Positions 25,048 to 33,687 of a stretch of 53,236 nucleotides of DNA are shown here, piece by piece. Source of the stretch: Bacillus sp. J33 (lineage in GTDB: Bacteria > Bacillota > Bacilli > Bacillales > Cytobacillaceae); assembly GCF_000518885.1 (NCBI RefSeq), contig NZ_JAEL01000032.1, positions 1 to 53,236 of the forward strand, in the 5' to 3' direction. The notes under the pieces were generated by a model that was given only the letters and a program-made list of their open reading frames with translations, was not told the DNA's origin and searched no databases. Positions within the stretch are counted from its first letter, which is position 1. Each line of letters starts with the position of its first letter. The position numbers were made by a program, and so were the translations under genes.

Positions 25048-26058
25048 ATGACAAAAGATACTCAGCGCTTCACCCCATTTATATATAAACTGGCTGCAGG
25101 ATTCATTATTTTTGCCGGCATGTTTGTGGCTGCTTGTGTTTTTGGAGCCGCAGATGTGACTGTCAGAGATGTTTGGCTGGCGATTAGTTCAAATGCCTCT
25201 GGAGAAAAAATTTCTATTATTCGTGAAATACGCCTGCCCCGGGAAATTGCAGCCATTTTCGTTGGAGCAGCTCTTAGTATTTCCGGGGCCATTATGCAGG
25301 GAATGACGAGAAATCCACTTGCTGATCCGGGCCTGCTTGGGTTAACGGCTGGGGCAAATGCTGCCCTTGCCTTAACTCTCGTTCTTATTCCTTCAGCAAA
25401 TTATTTAGGGATATTATTTGCCTGTTTTATCGGTGCTTCCGTCGGAGCCTTAATGGTTTTCGGCATTGGTGCTATGAAAAAAGGCGGCTTTTCCCCTATA
25501 CGGATTGTATTGGCCGGTGCGGCTGTTTCCGCCTTCCTTTATGCCATTGCCGAAGGAATCGGCATTTACTTTAAGATCTCAAAAGACATCAGCATGTGGA
25601 CAGCCGGAGGCATCGTTGGCACGTCCTGGAGCCAGCTTCAAGTGATTGTACCGGTTATCTCAATCGGAATCCTTGTTTCTCTCTTTCTGTCAAAACAGCT
25701 CACTATCCTAAGTTTAAATGAGGAGGTAGCTGTAGGCTTAGGCCAAAATACAACTCAAATTAAAACCATTCTATTCATTCTCGTTACCCTTCTGGCAGGT
25801 GCATCGGTTGCACTGGTCGGCAATATGGCATTTATCGGGCTGATGGTGCCTCATATTGTGCGGGCTATTGTCGGAACTGATTATCGCTTTATTCTTCCTA
25901 TGTCAGCCCTAACAGGTGCTTCTTTCATGCTCCTGGCCGATACACTGGGCAGAACAATCAATGCTCCATATGAGACTCCTGTAGCGGCTATCATTGCGAT
26001 AATGGGGCTGCCCTTCTTCCTATTTATCGTACATAAAGGAGGTAAGGCGTTCTCATGA
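25048..26058 (+). CDS. FecCD-family siderophore permease (system 2, first subunit)
   Basis: 336 residues, FecCD fold: IREIRLPREIAAIFVGAALSI near 57-77, MQGMTRNPLADPGLLGLTAGAN near 83-104, GNMAFIGLMVPHIVRAIVGTDYR near 259. The ATG at 25048 is favoured (weak GATGAGAG upstream); an ATG seven codons earlier at 25027 has no ribosome binding site, so the start is uncertain. Third in operon 2 and coupled to the next permease by a four-base ATGA overlap. Confidence 0.88.
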   Translation: MTKDTQRFTPFIYKLAAGFIIFAGMFVAACVFGAADVTVRDVWLAISSNASGEKISIIREIRLPREIAAIFVGAALSISGAIMQGMTRNPLADPGLLGLTAGANAALALTLVLIPSANYLGILFACFIGASVGALMVFGIGAMKKGGFSPIRIVLAGAAVSAFLYAIAEGIGIYFKISKDISMWTAGGIVGTSWSQLQVIVPVISIGILVSLFLSKQLTILSLNEEVAVGLGQNTTQIKTILFILVTLLAGASVALVGNMAFIGLMVPHIVRAIVGTDYRFILPMSALTGASFMLLADTLGRTINAPYETPVAAIIAIMGLPFFLFIVHKGGKAFS

Positions 26059-27062
26059 TCCAGCCAGAGCTAATCAAAAAACAAAGAATGTTATTAGGAA
26101 TTTTACTGGCACTTATTATGATTACAATTATTATTGGAATGGGGTTAGGCTATGCCTCCCTTTCATATGATCGCCTGATTCCGACCCTTATGGGACAGGG
26201 GACTTTTAAAGAAGAATTCGTCTTATTCTCCATTCGGCTGCCGCGTGTGTTTATCACGGTATTAGCCGGCATGGCACTTGCATTGTCCGGTGCCATTTTA
26301 CAGGGGATTACCCGGAATGACCTGGCAGATCCGGGAATCATAGGCATCAACTCTGGAGCTGGGGTTGCTATCGCTGTTTTCTTTCTGTTCTTCCCTATTG
26401 AAGCAGGCTCTTTCATCTATATGCTGCCGCTATGTGCGTTTTTCGGTGCTTTACTTACAGCCATCTTAATTTATGCTTTTTCCTACAGCAAACGCGAAGG
26501 GCTTCAGCCTGTAAAAATGGTCCTTGTCGGGGTTGGGTTTTCCATGGCTCTATCCGGTGCCATGATTGTCCTGATCTCTTCCGCTGAAAGAGAAAAGGTT
26601 GATTTCATTGCAAAATGGCTTTCAGGGAATGTCTGGGGGACGGATTGGCCATTCATTTGGGCGATTCTTCCATGGCTTCTCCTCCTTATTCCATTTACTT
26701 TATATAAAGCAAACCGGTTGAATCTCTTAAGTCTAAGTGAACCTGTCGCCATCGGAATTGGCGTATCGATTGAAAAGGAACGGATTATCCTTCTGCTTAC
26801 GGCTGTTGCACTGGCAGCGTCAGCCGTATCGGTAACTGGCGGTATTGCTTTTATTGGCCTGATCGCGCCACATATGGCCAAAGCGCTTGTCGGGCCGCGA
26901 AATCAGCTGTTTATTCCAATCGCCATTCTTATTGGCGGCTGGCTCTTGCTATTTGCCGACACGGTCGGCCGCAACCTTGTCGACCCTGACGGCCTCCCTG
27001 CAGGCATCATGGTCGCACTGATTGGGGCCCCTTATTTTATCTATTTGCTGTTGAAAAAATAA
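26055..27062 (+). CDS. FecCD-family siderophore permease (system 2, second subunit)
   Basis: 335 residues with the same family motifs: IRLPRVFITVLAGMALALSG near 59, LQGITRNDLADPGIIGINSGAG near 81-102, GGIAFIGLIAPHMAKALVG near 259. It forms the membrane channel with the preceding gene. AAAGGAGG lies inside the end of the upstream gene. Last in the operon and followed by a stem-loop at 27075-27099. Confidence 0.9.
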   Translation: MIQPELIKKQRMLLGILLALIMITIIIGMGLGYASLSYDRLIPTLMGQGTFKEEFVLFSIRLPRVFITVLAGMALALSGAILQGITRNDLADPGIIGINSGAGVAIAVFFLFFPIEAGSFIYMLPLCAFFGALLTAILIYAFSYSKREGLQPVKMVLVGVGFSMALSGAMIVLISSAEREKVDFIAKWLSGNVWGTDWPFIWAILPWLLLLIPFTLYKANRLNLLSLSEPVAIGIGVSIEKERIILLLTAVALAASAVSVTGGIAFIGLIAPHMAKALVGPRNQLFIPIAILIGGWLLLFADTVGRNLVDPDGLPAGIMVALIGAPYFIYLLLKK

Positions 27063-27074
27063 AATCTTCTATAT

Positions 27075-27112
27075 GATGACGTGTGAATCTCGCACGTCAT
27101 TTTCTTTTTGAA
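27075..27112 (+). terminator. Terminator of uptake operon 2
   Basis: ATGACGTGTG-AATCT-CGCACGTCAT stem followed by TTTCTTTTT. Confidence 0.75.
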
Positions 27113-27147
27113 ACAAAATATTAATATACTAATTTATAGATTTCAGG

Positions 27148-27177
27148 TTTCTTCCTATACTTTCAGGGCAATAGATA
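27148..27177 (+). promoter_or_regulatory. Possible sigma-B promoter of the catalase gene
   Basis: GTTTCT, 13 bp, GGGCAA resembles the general-stress consensus GTTTAA-N13-GGGTAT with a few mismatches, about 45 bp before the start. Manganese catalase YdbD of B. subtilis belongs to the sigma-B regulon, which makes the match more believable. Weak evidence. Confidence 0.3.
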
Positions 27178-27218
27178 CAGTGTAGGTTTAACAGTCAAAG
27201 AGAATAGGAGGAACCAGG

Positions 27219-28043
27219 ATGTTTTTTCATGTAAAAGAACTGCAATTTGAAGCTAAGCCCGAACGCCCGGATCCCGTATTTGCCAAGAAGCTGCAGGAAT
27301 TGATTGGCGGCCAATATGGTGAAATGACTGTTGCGATGCAGTACATGTTCCAGGGATGGGCAGCTCGGGGAAATGAAAAGTATCGTGATCTTCTATTGGA
27401 TATTGGAACTGAGGAAATTGGGCATGTGGAAATGCTGGCAACAATGGTTGCCAGGCTGCTCGACGATGCCCCTGTAAACCAGCAGGAAGAAGCAGCAAAG
27501 GATCCAGTCGTTGGAGCCATTATGGGAGGAATGAACCCTCAGCATGCCATTGTCTCCGGATTGGGTGCACGTCCGGCAGATAGTGCAGGCAACCCTTGGA
27601 TGGGAACCTATATTACTGCAAGCGGAAACTTGCTGGCTGATTTCCGTTCGAACCTGAATGCAGAGTCACAAGGCCGGCTTCAGGCATCAAGGCTGTATGA
27701 AATGACAGATGATAAAGGTGTCAAGGATCTGCTTTCGGTTCTGATCGCACGTGACGCTTACCATCAAAACCAATGGGCTGCAGCTATTGCCGAGCTGGAG
27801 GAAAAGGAAGGCCTGCTCGTACCTAGCACATTCCCTCGTGAAAAAGAACGCACAGATATCTCTTACACACTCTACAACCTATCAGCAGGTGAAGAAAGCA
27901 GCACAGGCAGATGGGCACAAGGCCCTGCCCTCGATGGCCAGGGAGAATATAAATATGTAAGCAATCCTAAACCGGAAGGCGGCAAACCAATGCTAAAGCC
28001 TGCACCCCCAAATCTTCATAACACATTGCCTATGGATGAATAG
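27219..28043 (+). CDS. Manganese catalase
   Basis: 274 residues, matching B. subtilis YdbD in length. A ferritin-like four-helix bundle with dimanganese ligands: Glu35 (GGQYGEMTVAMQ), Glu65/66 and His69 (GTEEIGHVEM), and later glutamate and histidine in LNAESQGRLQ (near 149) and ARDAYHQNQW (near 180). It decomposes hydrogen peroxide in the cytoplasm or spore coat without haem, which suits low-iron conditions. AGGAGG precedes the ATG. It is a single gene with its own terminator and has no Fur or PerR box that I can see. Confidence 0.93.
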   Translation: MFFHVKELQFEAKPERPDPVFAKKLQELIGGQYGEMTVAMQYMFQGWAARGNEKYRDLLLDIGTEEIGHVEMLATMVARLLDDAPVNQQEEAAKDPVVGAIMGGMNPQHAIVSGLGARPADSAGNPWMGTYITASGNLLADFRSNLNAESQGRLQASRLYEMTDDKGVKDLLSVLIARDAYHQNQWAAAIAELEEKEGLLVPSTFPREKERTDISYTLYNLSAGEESSTGRWAQGPALDGQGEYKYVSNPKPEGGKPMLKPAPPNLHNTLPMDE

Positions 28044-28140
28044 TATCCAACAAAACATGTTGGATCCATGTTAAATTAATCAGGATATTTTATCATAGGG
28101 TGCTTTAATGCAGGAAAGCAACCGGAAAGAAATTAAATTT

Positions 28141-28171
28141 AACAGCCTGGAATTTCCAGGCTGTTTTTTTG
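28141..28171 (+). terminator. Terminator after the catalase gene
   Basis: AACAGCCTGG-AATTT-CCAGGCTGTT stem followed by TTTTTT. Confidence 0.85.
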
Positions 28172-28271
28172 CATATTTTTTTCAGCTCTGGGCACCATAA
28201 TACATTTAGTTATAAAAACAGCCTCCATTGTCCATACTTTATAAGGAAAATGCATAGAAAGAGGAGTAAAG

Positions 28272-28985
28272 ATGAAAAAGTATACCGTTATATTATTTAG
28301 TATTCTCCTTCTCGCTGCCTGTTCCATGGAAAAAGAAAGCGGGAAGAACGAAAACAAACTTCCGCTGGAGGTTACGATTCAGACGCCTGAAACGATCCAT
28401 TCGCATGAGGAAGTAAACCTGAAGGCACTTGTCACACAGGGGGACGAAAAAGTAACCGATGCAAATGATGTTGTTTTTGAAGTATGGCAATCCGGGCAAA
28501 ATGACCGGGAGATGCTAAGTGCTGAACATCAGGGCGATGGCATCTATTCCGCCAAAAAGAGCTTTTCTGAAGATGGACAATACTTTGTAGTAGCTCACGT
28601 AACTGCAAGAAATATGCACCAGATGCCGACAAAGCAAGTCATTGCCGGTACACCTGAAAATACAGCTGTCTTTCAGGAAGAAGAACATCCACATAGCCAT
28701 GTTTCAATAAATCTGGAAACAGGCGGAGTCCTCAAAGAGAATGAAGAAGCTGAATTGACCGCTACAATCCTGCAGGAAGGCCAGCCTTTAACCGAGGCAA
28801 ATGTCAGTTTTGAAATTTGGCAGGATGACCAGGAGGAGTCCGAGTATATAGATGCTTCAGAAAGCAGCTCAGGTGAATATCAAGCAAGCAAATCCTTTTC
28901 GAAATCAGGTTCTTACAATATTAAAGTCCACGTAACCAAAGATCAGATTCATGAGCATCAGCTTAGCCAATTAACTGTAAAATAA
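28272..28985 (+). CDS. Lipoprotein with two YtkA-like domains
   Basis: 237 residues. Lipobox LAAC (Cys16) after a short hydrophobic signal. Two similar beta-sandwich repeats follow, about 28-130 and 140-236; both contain VxFEVWQ/VSFEIWQ, then an acidic stretch, then G(I)YSAKKSFSEDGQY or GEYQASKSFSKSGSY, and end in VHVTxxxxH. The YtkA-like fold resembles copper-handling FixH/CopC domains; the histidine/methionine-rich RNMHQMPTKQ and EEEHPHSHV could bind metal, but a function is not established. Two domains in one chain is longer than B. subtilis YtkA. Good ribosome binding site (AGAGGAG). Confidence 0.75.
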   Translation: MKKYTVILFSILLLAACSMEKESGKNENKLPLEVTIQTPETIHSHEEVNLKALVTQGDEKVTDANDVVFEVWQSGQNDREMLSAEHQGDGIYSAKKSFSEDGQYFVVAHVTARNMHQMPTKQVIAGTPENTAVFQEEEHPHSHVSINLETGGVLKENEEAELTATILQEGQPLTEANVSFEIWQDDQEESEYIDASESSSGEYQASKSFSKSGSYNIKVHVTKDQIHEHQLSQLTVK

Positions 28986-28989
28986 CAAA

Positions 28990-29015
28990 AAAAGCTGGAA
29001 TATCCAGCTTTTTTT
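28990..29015. terminator. Bidirectional terminator between convergent genes
   Basis: AAAGCTGG-AATAT-CCAGCTTT stem with A7 on the left and T7 on the right. Confidence 0.85.
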
Positions 29016-29017
29016 GT

Positions 29018-29037
29018 TCAGTCAAACGTTTGATTGA
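29018..29037. repeat. Palindrome copy 3 (variant AGTCAAACGTTTGATT)
   Basis: Same dyad as the other copies with one base changed in the left arm. It lies between two convergent stop codons, directly after a terminator, so it is unlikely to be an operator of either neighbour. Confidence 0.75.
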
Positions 29038-29046
29038 TTTTCGGAA

Positions 29047-29892
29047 CTACTTATTCTCCTCCATATCAAACACACCTTCTTCATAAAGGATATCCTCTAT
29101 AAATGGCCTGTCTCCAAGCTCAATCATATCACCATGTTCATTGCAGGCAACCGAGAAATGAGTATAAGAATATTCGTTTCCTTCAGCTTGAACTGCACCA
29201 GCCCCTCCAAGGGAAATACAGCCTTCAGGAATTTCTTCGTGATCTCCATTTTCATCAACATGATAGTATAGGTTTTCTATATAGCCTTCACTTTGCGGCA
29301 AAGCGGTAACGGCATACCCTCTGTCATTCACCCGAATAACATCATACTTTCCCTCTGTCTCCGGCTCAGGCGCATTCTCGTACTCATGCAGAATTGTCAC
29401 CTGGCCAACATATCCTTTAGGAATTAAGTAAAGATCATTCGTCCTTGGTTCTAATTCGGCTTTTTGAAGCATCCAAACAAGACCTATTGGCAGCAGAACA
29501 GCCAATAAAAACCCCGCGGCATTCCATGCAGCTATTTTACCAGCTGGCATTTCCCGATCCCATTTCCGCCATTCATCCACCAAAAAGAAAAGCACTGCCG
29601 ACAGAAGAACAAAAAAAACAAAATCTTTTACTGCAAAATAGCTCAAAGCCCCTAAAATTGTATGTATAAAAGCTGCCGCGGCAAACCGCCATTTGACCAT
29701 CCTCTTTGTGAGATACTCGGACAGCAGCGAAACCGGGATCCCATAAATCAGATTCCCAAACAGACAATAGAGGAAAATGATGACCAGTACGAAAGAAAAC
29801 ATTTCCCCTTCTGTAAAAAGTAAAAGCAGCCAAAATCCAAAAGTGAAAATAACGGATGTATGCAAAGCCGTTTTCAATTTTGATGCCAGCAT
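29047..29892 (-). CDS. Membrane protein with C-terminal DUF6843-like domain
   Basis: 281 residues. About five membrane segments in the first 155 residues, then an extracytoplasmic domain beginning LYLIPKGYVGQVTILHEYEN (about 175-195) that resembles DUF6843, a domain common in Bacillus membrane and lipoproteins. Function unknown. GGGGGAG precedes the ATG. No operon partner: both neighbours are separated by terminators or long gaps. Confidence 0.6.
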   Translation of the reverse strand: MLASKLKTALHTSVIFTFGFWLLLLFTEGEMFSFVLVIIFLYCLFGNLIYGIPVSLLSEYLTKRMVKWRFAAAAFIHTILGALSYFAVKDFVFFVLLSAVLFFLVDEWRKWDREMPAGKIAAWNAAGFLLAVLLPIGLVWMLQKAELEPRTNDLYLIPKGYVGQVTILHEYENAPEPETEGKYDVIRVNDRGYAVTALPQSEGYIENLYYHVDENGDHEEIPEGCISLGGAGAVQAEGNEYSYTHFSVACNEHGDMIELGDRPFIEDILYEEGVFDMEENK

Positions 29893-30068
29893 TAGTTAAT
29901 CACTCCCCCTTTTATATTGTTTGTGAATAACTTCACATATAATATAACATGAAAAGGAGGTTATTCCTATATACACCATAGAAATTTATCCGAGTGCTTG
30001 CAGGTTCTGGCATTTTCCAAACATATCTATCTCTACTCGTCTGTTTCAAATTCCTTTTAACGACGGCG

Positions 30069-30190
30069 ATGTCTGTCCCATTTCAAAATTTATGCCCCAC
30101 TTTCAATGATTTGCGCCTGACTTTTTCAATTTATGTCTCAATCTCTCCCATTTATGCGCAACTTTTCAGATTTATGCTCAACTTCCCATT
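30069..30190. repeat. Phased ~20.5-bp repeat array B (core TTTATGCGCAACTTTTCA)
   Basis: Units beginning TTTATG or a variant start at about 30089, 30110, 30130, 30151 and 30171, with a weaker sixth at about 30069. Spacing alternates 20 and 21. The surrounding 350-bp gap between two leftward genes holds nothing else except the terminator of the TIM-barrel gene. Confidence 0.8.
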
Positions 30191-30228
30191 CCGCCATCTG
30201 TTATAAGAGCAAAGAATATCCTTTATAA

Positions 30229-30262
30229 AGAAAGGCCTGCTTCCTTAACGGACAGGCCCTTT
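30229..30262 (-). terminator. Terminator overlapping the 3' end of the TIM-barrel gene
   Basis: AAAGGCCTG...CAGGCCCTTTT; the stop codon lies in the loop. On the minus strand the stem is followed by TTTCTTT. Confidence 0.65.
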
Positions 30263-31078
30263 TCCAATGATCTTTCTCACCCATTCAATCCCTTCATCCA
30301 CCACTTTCACTTCAGGATTTGTATGCGGAGTATGCTCCAGTACGAAAATTACATCCTGGCACTCCTTCGTTAAAAATTGCAGTATTTCCTTTATTTTAAA
30401 ATGCTGGCCATCATGTTCATGAGAAGGATGAACGGGCACCCAAATGTACTTTTCACCATGGTATTCAACATTATGCAGGTGGACCACACGAACAAATTCC
30501 GCCCATTTTCTAATATATGAAAGGGCCTTATCCCCTGCAGCCATCATATAATCACCGATATCAATACATATTTTGAGGCCATACTTCGTCCAGGTCTCCA
30601 GGGAAAAATGGTCCAGGTAGTTAATCCCCGCGGGAGAACGCTGAAGCCCCAACTTCGGTTCGCACACAATCTGAATTCCGTATTTTTTCTGAAGGGCACT
30701 CAGCTTTTGAAGCCCCGCTTCAATCATCTCTGCCGGATCTTCTGTTGTCTCTTTTTTAAAATAAGGAAAGTGTACCAAGATGTACTCAGCGCCATGCCGG
30801 GACATTTCCGCAACTTCAGATTCAAATTGGCTCCATGCCTCTTTCGGATCAATATTCACTTTTTCGATAAGGTCATATTTGCTGTGCCCCCGCAAAAGCG
30901 GCGAATGCAGCCCAAAGCTCATACCTGTTTTCTGCAGCGAATTAAAAAAGGAACGAAATGAGTCCTTATCAGCAAATTCACCAATCTCAATATGCTGCAG
31001 GTTGTCTTTAAACAGCTGTGAAAACTTTTCGCTGTCAGACAAAATAACGCTTCCGGATATTCCTAATCGGTGTGCCAT
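30245..31078 (-). CDS. AP endonuclease 2/xylose-isomerase-like TIM-barrel protein
   Basis: 277 residues. Conserved acidic and histidine residues ending barrel strands: IEIGEF near 32, GLHSPLL near 57-63, ILVHFPY near 101, IVCEPKLGLQRSP near 136-148, CIDIGDY near 172, VHLHNVEYHGEK near 195 and VLEHTPH near 247. This is the metal-binding pattern of the sugar-phosphate isomerase/epimerase superfamily. The exact reaction cannot be predicted. AGAGAGG precedes the ATG. It is a single leftward gene. Confidence 0.7.
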   Translation of the reverse strand: MAHRLGISGSVILSDSEKFSQLFKDNLQHIEIGEFADKDSFRSFFNSLQKTGMSFGLHSPLLRGHSKYDLIEKVNIDPKEAWSQFESEVAEMSRHGAEYILVHFPYFKKETTEDPAEMIEAGLQKLSALQKKYGIQIVCEPKLGLQRSPAGINYLDHFSLETWTKYGLKICIDIGDYMMAAGDKALSYIRKWAEFVRVVHLHNVEYHGEKYIWVPVHPSHEHDGQHFKIKEILQFLTKECQDVIFVLEHTPHTNPEVKVVDEGIEWVRKIIGKGPVR

Positions 31079-31182
31079 GATATCGCCTCTCTAATGGGTT
31101 CTTTGGCTTTATCATAACATAGAACATGTAACTTTTTGGAAAAGAGAGCGTCTAATCCTTAAAACGCAAAAGGAGAAACATC

Positions 31183-31869
31183 ATGCTAAAAAGACTTTTC
31201 GCTGCCATACTGGGAGTCCTGCTGTTATTCTTATTTTTATTTCGAAATGGAATCATACTGGATTCACTCGGCCTGCATATCGAAAAACCCTTTGGAAAAA
31301 AAGTTGAAGTTCCTGCAGATTTTTCACAGGCTGACCGCAATCAAAACGGGATTTCAGATCCTATTGATGTAGTTCAGGCAGCGAGAAAAGAAGTAGAACA
31401 GCGAACGCCTTATAAAAGCACCTATTACGCCGGGGGATATCCTCCTAATGGTGAAGGCGTATGTACAGATTTGATTTGGCGGGGATTCAAGGGGGCAGGA
31501 GTCACTATCAAGGATCTGATAGACAAGGATATCGCAGAGAATACAGATCTATACCCCCGAGTACAGGGAAACCCTGATCCAAACATCGATTTCAGGCGTG
31601 TCCCTAATCAAGATGTATATTTCAGCCGTTACGCTAAATCTTTAACAACTGAGCTTATTCCAGGAGAGATCGAAAACCTCCAGGAATGGCAGCCAGGAGA
31701 TATCGTTATTTTCCTTTCACCTAAATTTGACCATGTGGCGATTATATCGGACAAACGGACAAAAGATGGCATTCCATACGTTATCCACAACTCTGCACCT
31801 TTTGCTGCCGAAGTGAAATTGTCTTCCTTTAAAACACCCATTACCGCACACTATAGATGGGATTTTTGA
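31183..31869 (+). CDS. DUF1287 secreted/anchored protein (NlpC/P60-like fold)
   Basis: 228 residues. An N-terminal hydrophobic segment (7-25) acts as signal or anchor. The DUF1287 region covers about 45-228, with DRNQNGISDPIDVVQAAR, a cysteine in GEGVCTDLIWRGF near 98, and FDHVAIISD near 184; cysteine and histidine give the active-site pattern of NlpC/P60-type hydrolases. A role in cell-wall turnover is possible but not shown. AAAAGGAG precedes the ATG. It converges on tenA with a bidirectional terminator between them. Confidence 0.75.
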   Translation: MLKRLFAAILGVLLLFLFLFRNGIILDSLGLHIEKPFGKKVEVPADFSQADRNQNGISDPIDVVQAARKEVEQRTPYKSTYYAGGYPPNGEGVCTDLIWRGFKGAGVTIKDLIDKDIAENTDLYPRVQGNPDPNIDFRRVPNQDVYFSRYAKSLTTELIPGEIENLQEWQPGDIVIFLSPKFDHVAIISDKRTKDGIPYVIHNSAPFAAEVKLSSFKTPITAHYRWDF

Positions 31870-31912
31870 AAAAAACGCCTGCCCTGCCGTAAAGCAGAAA
31901 CAGGCGTTTTCC
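31868..31912. terminator. Bidirectional terminator between DUF1287 gene and tenA
   Basis: AAAACGCCTG...CAGGCGTTTT stem with A's on the left and T's on the right. Confidence 0.8.
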
Positions 31913-31917
31913 ATGTA

Positions 31918-32607
31918 TTATGGGGTGACAATTGCGTTCCCTGCTGGCCATTCCTCACAAGTATACGCCATCTCCCAGAATCCAAGTTCCAGCTGGCAGC
32001 TTTTGCGGAAAGCGTCCTTCATTCGCTGCCTTTCTTCAGGAGAAGCCTTTTGCGCAAGCTCATCCAACCGGTTTCTCATATTCATCGTAACGGCCTCTAC
32101 CCTTAAATTTGCATAGAAAGAAATCCATGGATAAAACGGATGGTCCTCATCAGGCTCGTATTGCTTCATCAGCTCCAGCCCAATTTCCCAATAAGTCCAA
32201 GGACATGGCAATAGCGCAGAAAGGATTTCACCCATCCCGCCAGTATGGGCATGATACATCATATGCTTCACATAATGATCAGCTGTTGGAGGAAGCGGGT
32301 AGCCCTGCAATACTTCATAATCCACGCCAATCTGCTGGCAAAAATTATGGTGAGGGTGAATTTCAGAATTCAGCACAAATTCAATTTGCTGGTTAAAATA
32401 AGCAATATCTTTCCGCTCGGTCGACTTCGAGATTGCAATACCATAAATGTGCATGAACGCATTCAGGTACTCGTAATCCGCTTTAATATAATGGGCAAGC
32501 GCCTCTTTCGGCACATCCCCTCTCCCAATGCCCTGTACAAATGGATGCTGAAAAATCAACTGGAATAAATCATCATTTTCCTTGCGAAGAATTTCTGTAA
32601 AAGTCAT
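31918..32607 (-). CDS. tenA: Aminopyrimidine aminohydrolase/thiaminase II TenA
   Basis: 229 residues, normal for TenA, an all-helical haem-oxygenase-like fold. The catalytic cysteine lies in LLPCPWTYWEIG (near 136); FYPWISFYA and an aspartate in IKADYEYL (near 44) fit the active site. It hydrolyses 4-amino-5-aminomethyl-2-methylpyrimidine to the hydroxymethyl form, salvaging the thiamine pyrimidine. AAGGAGG precedes the ATG. Its leader holds a TPP riboswitch (32672-32764). It is a single gene here; thiW follows the same control in a separate unit upstream. Confidence 0.92.
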   Translation of the reverse strand: MTFTEILRKENDDLFQLIFQHPFVQGIGRGDVPKEALAHYIKADYEYLNAFMHIYGIAISKSTERKDIAYFNQQIEFVLNSEIHPHHNFCQQIGVDYEVLQGYPLPPTADHYVKHMMYHAHTGGMGEILSALLPCPWTYWEIGLELMKQYEPDEDHPFYPWISFYANLRVEAVTMNMRNRLDELAQKASPEERQRMKDAFRKSCQLELGFWEMAYTCEEWPAGNAIVTP

Positions 32608-32671
32608 AAAAAATAGCCTCCTTATAATTCAGAAGCTGCCGGGGAAAAGCATGAGGATAAAATAGAAGTCC

Positions 32672-32764
<93 letters not shown>

Positions 32765-32956
32765 TGTCGTTTATAACACTTTGATACTGATTCTTTCGCT
32801 TGCTGCGGGGGTATTCGCCCGCTTTTGCACTGCCTTTTTTAGATCTGGCCAAAAATGCTGCTTCCTTTGATGCCGCTTTTTCTCACTAGACCCGGAGCAG
32901 CTGCTTCATTCCAGATCCACTTTTTCTGGAACAACAGCGGCCACACTATCAGAAGC
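32765..32956. other. thiW-tenA intergenic region
   Basis: About 190 bases containing the presumed tenA promoter and a TTCCAGA...TCTGGAA stem (32916-32940) that may end thiW transcription. No gene was seen. Confidence 0.4.
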
Positions 32957-33445
32957 TCACATATTCTGCACCAAATTCCTCTCCTTCACTTTGGCGAGAA
33001 TGATCCACCCAATAGCCGCACCGGTAAAACTGCTGACAAGAAAGGGCGGAACAAAGAAAAACGCACCAGCTGCGCTTCCCATCAAAATCTTTGCATACGG
33101 GACTGCAAACAGCGCTCCAATTATGCCTGTTCCCACCACTTCACCAACTGCAGCCCAGATTTTCCGGCCAAATTTTAAATAAAGCACGCCTGCCAAAAAC
33201 GCACCAATCATTCCGCCTGGAAACGCAAGCAGCGTACCAAATCCAAGCAGATTCCTCAGAAGGCCGATCATAAATGCCACTCCCACGGCTGGCAGCGGTC
33301 CAAGCGTAACTGCAGCCAAAACATTTACCGCATGCTGGACTGGATATGCTTTTGCGATACCTGCAGGAAACCAAAGTAAATGAGAGCCAAGCGTTCCAAT
33401 CGCTACAAATAAAGCCATGGTGGTCAATAAACGGGTTTTGTTCAT
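32957..33445 (-). CDS. thiW: ThiW, thiazole-precursor ECF transporter S-component
   Basis: 162 residues, about five to six membrane segments, beginning with a short cytoplasmic start and TMALFVAIGTLGSHLLWFPAG. The ARPVQH-like AYPVQHAVNVLAAVTLGPLPAVG stretch is typical of ThiW. It binds the thiazole moiety of thiamine and works with shared EcfA/EcfA'/EcfT subunits that are not in the window. AAGGAGG precedes the ATG. It is preceded by its own TPP riboswitch and terminator. Confidence 0.9.
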   Translation of the reverse strand: MNKTRLLTTMALFVAIGTLGSHLLWFPAGIAKAYPVQHAVNVLAAVTLGPLPAVGVAFMIGLLRNLLGFGTLLAFPGGMIGAFLAGVLYLKFGRKIWAAVGEVVGTGIIGALFAVPYAKILMGSAAGAFFFVPPFLVSSFTGAAIGWIILAKVKERNLVQNM

Positions 33446-33500
33446 ATTAGCCTCCTTCCTAAAGGGCAGCCTGATTGCTTATCATGGAGAAAAGTATGTA

Positions 33501-33537
33501 TCAAAAAAGCCAGATCCGCGAAAGGACCTGGCTTGGT
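33501..33537 (-). terminator. Riboswitch-controlled terminator before thiW
   Basis: AAAAAAGCCAGATCC...GGACCTGGCTT; on the minus strand the stem ends in TTTTTT. It lies between the TPP aptamer and thiW. Confidence 0.8.
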
Positions 33538-33571
33538 TTCAAGTATTAATGATTCGACATACCGCCAAAGC

Positions 33572-33674
33572 CTACTTCCCTCCGCTGGCACTAACCAGAT
33601 CAGGTCCATAAGAGTCGGAAAGCTTTACCGCGCTCTCCTCTCAGCCCGCACATTCGGGGCACCCCTAGTAGTTC
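33572..33674 (-). ncRNA. TPP riboswitch upstream of thiW
   Basis: Minus-strand reading starts ACTAGGGGTGCCCCGAATG, then GCTGAGAGGAGAGC, and ends GACCTGATCTGGTTAGTGCC with a GCGGAGGGAAG closing stem: a complete THI element. Confidence 0.94.
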
Positions 33675-33687
33675 ATAGATATTCAAT

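Noticed and set aside
26504..26881. Antisense frames through the FecCD permeases (also 19473-19730 and 25062-25292)
   Set aside because: They mirror hydrophobic codons of the permeases and have no ribosome binding sites.
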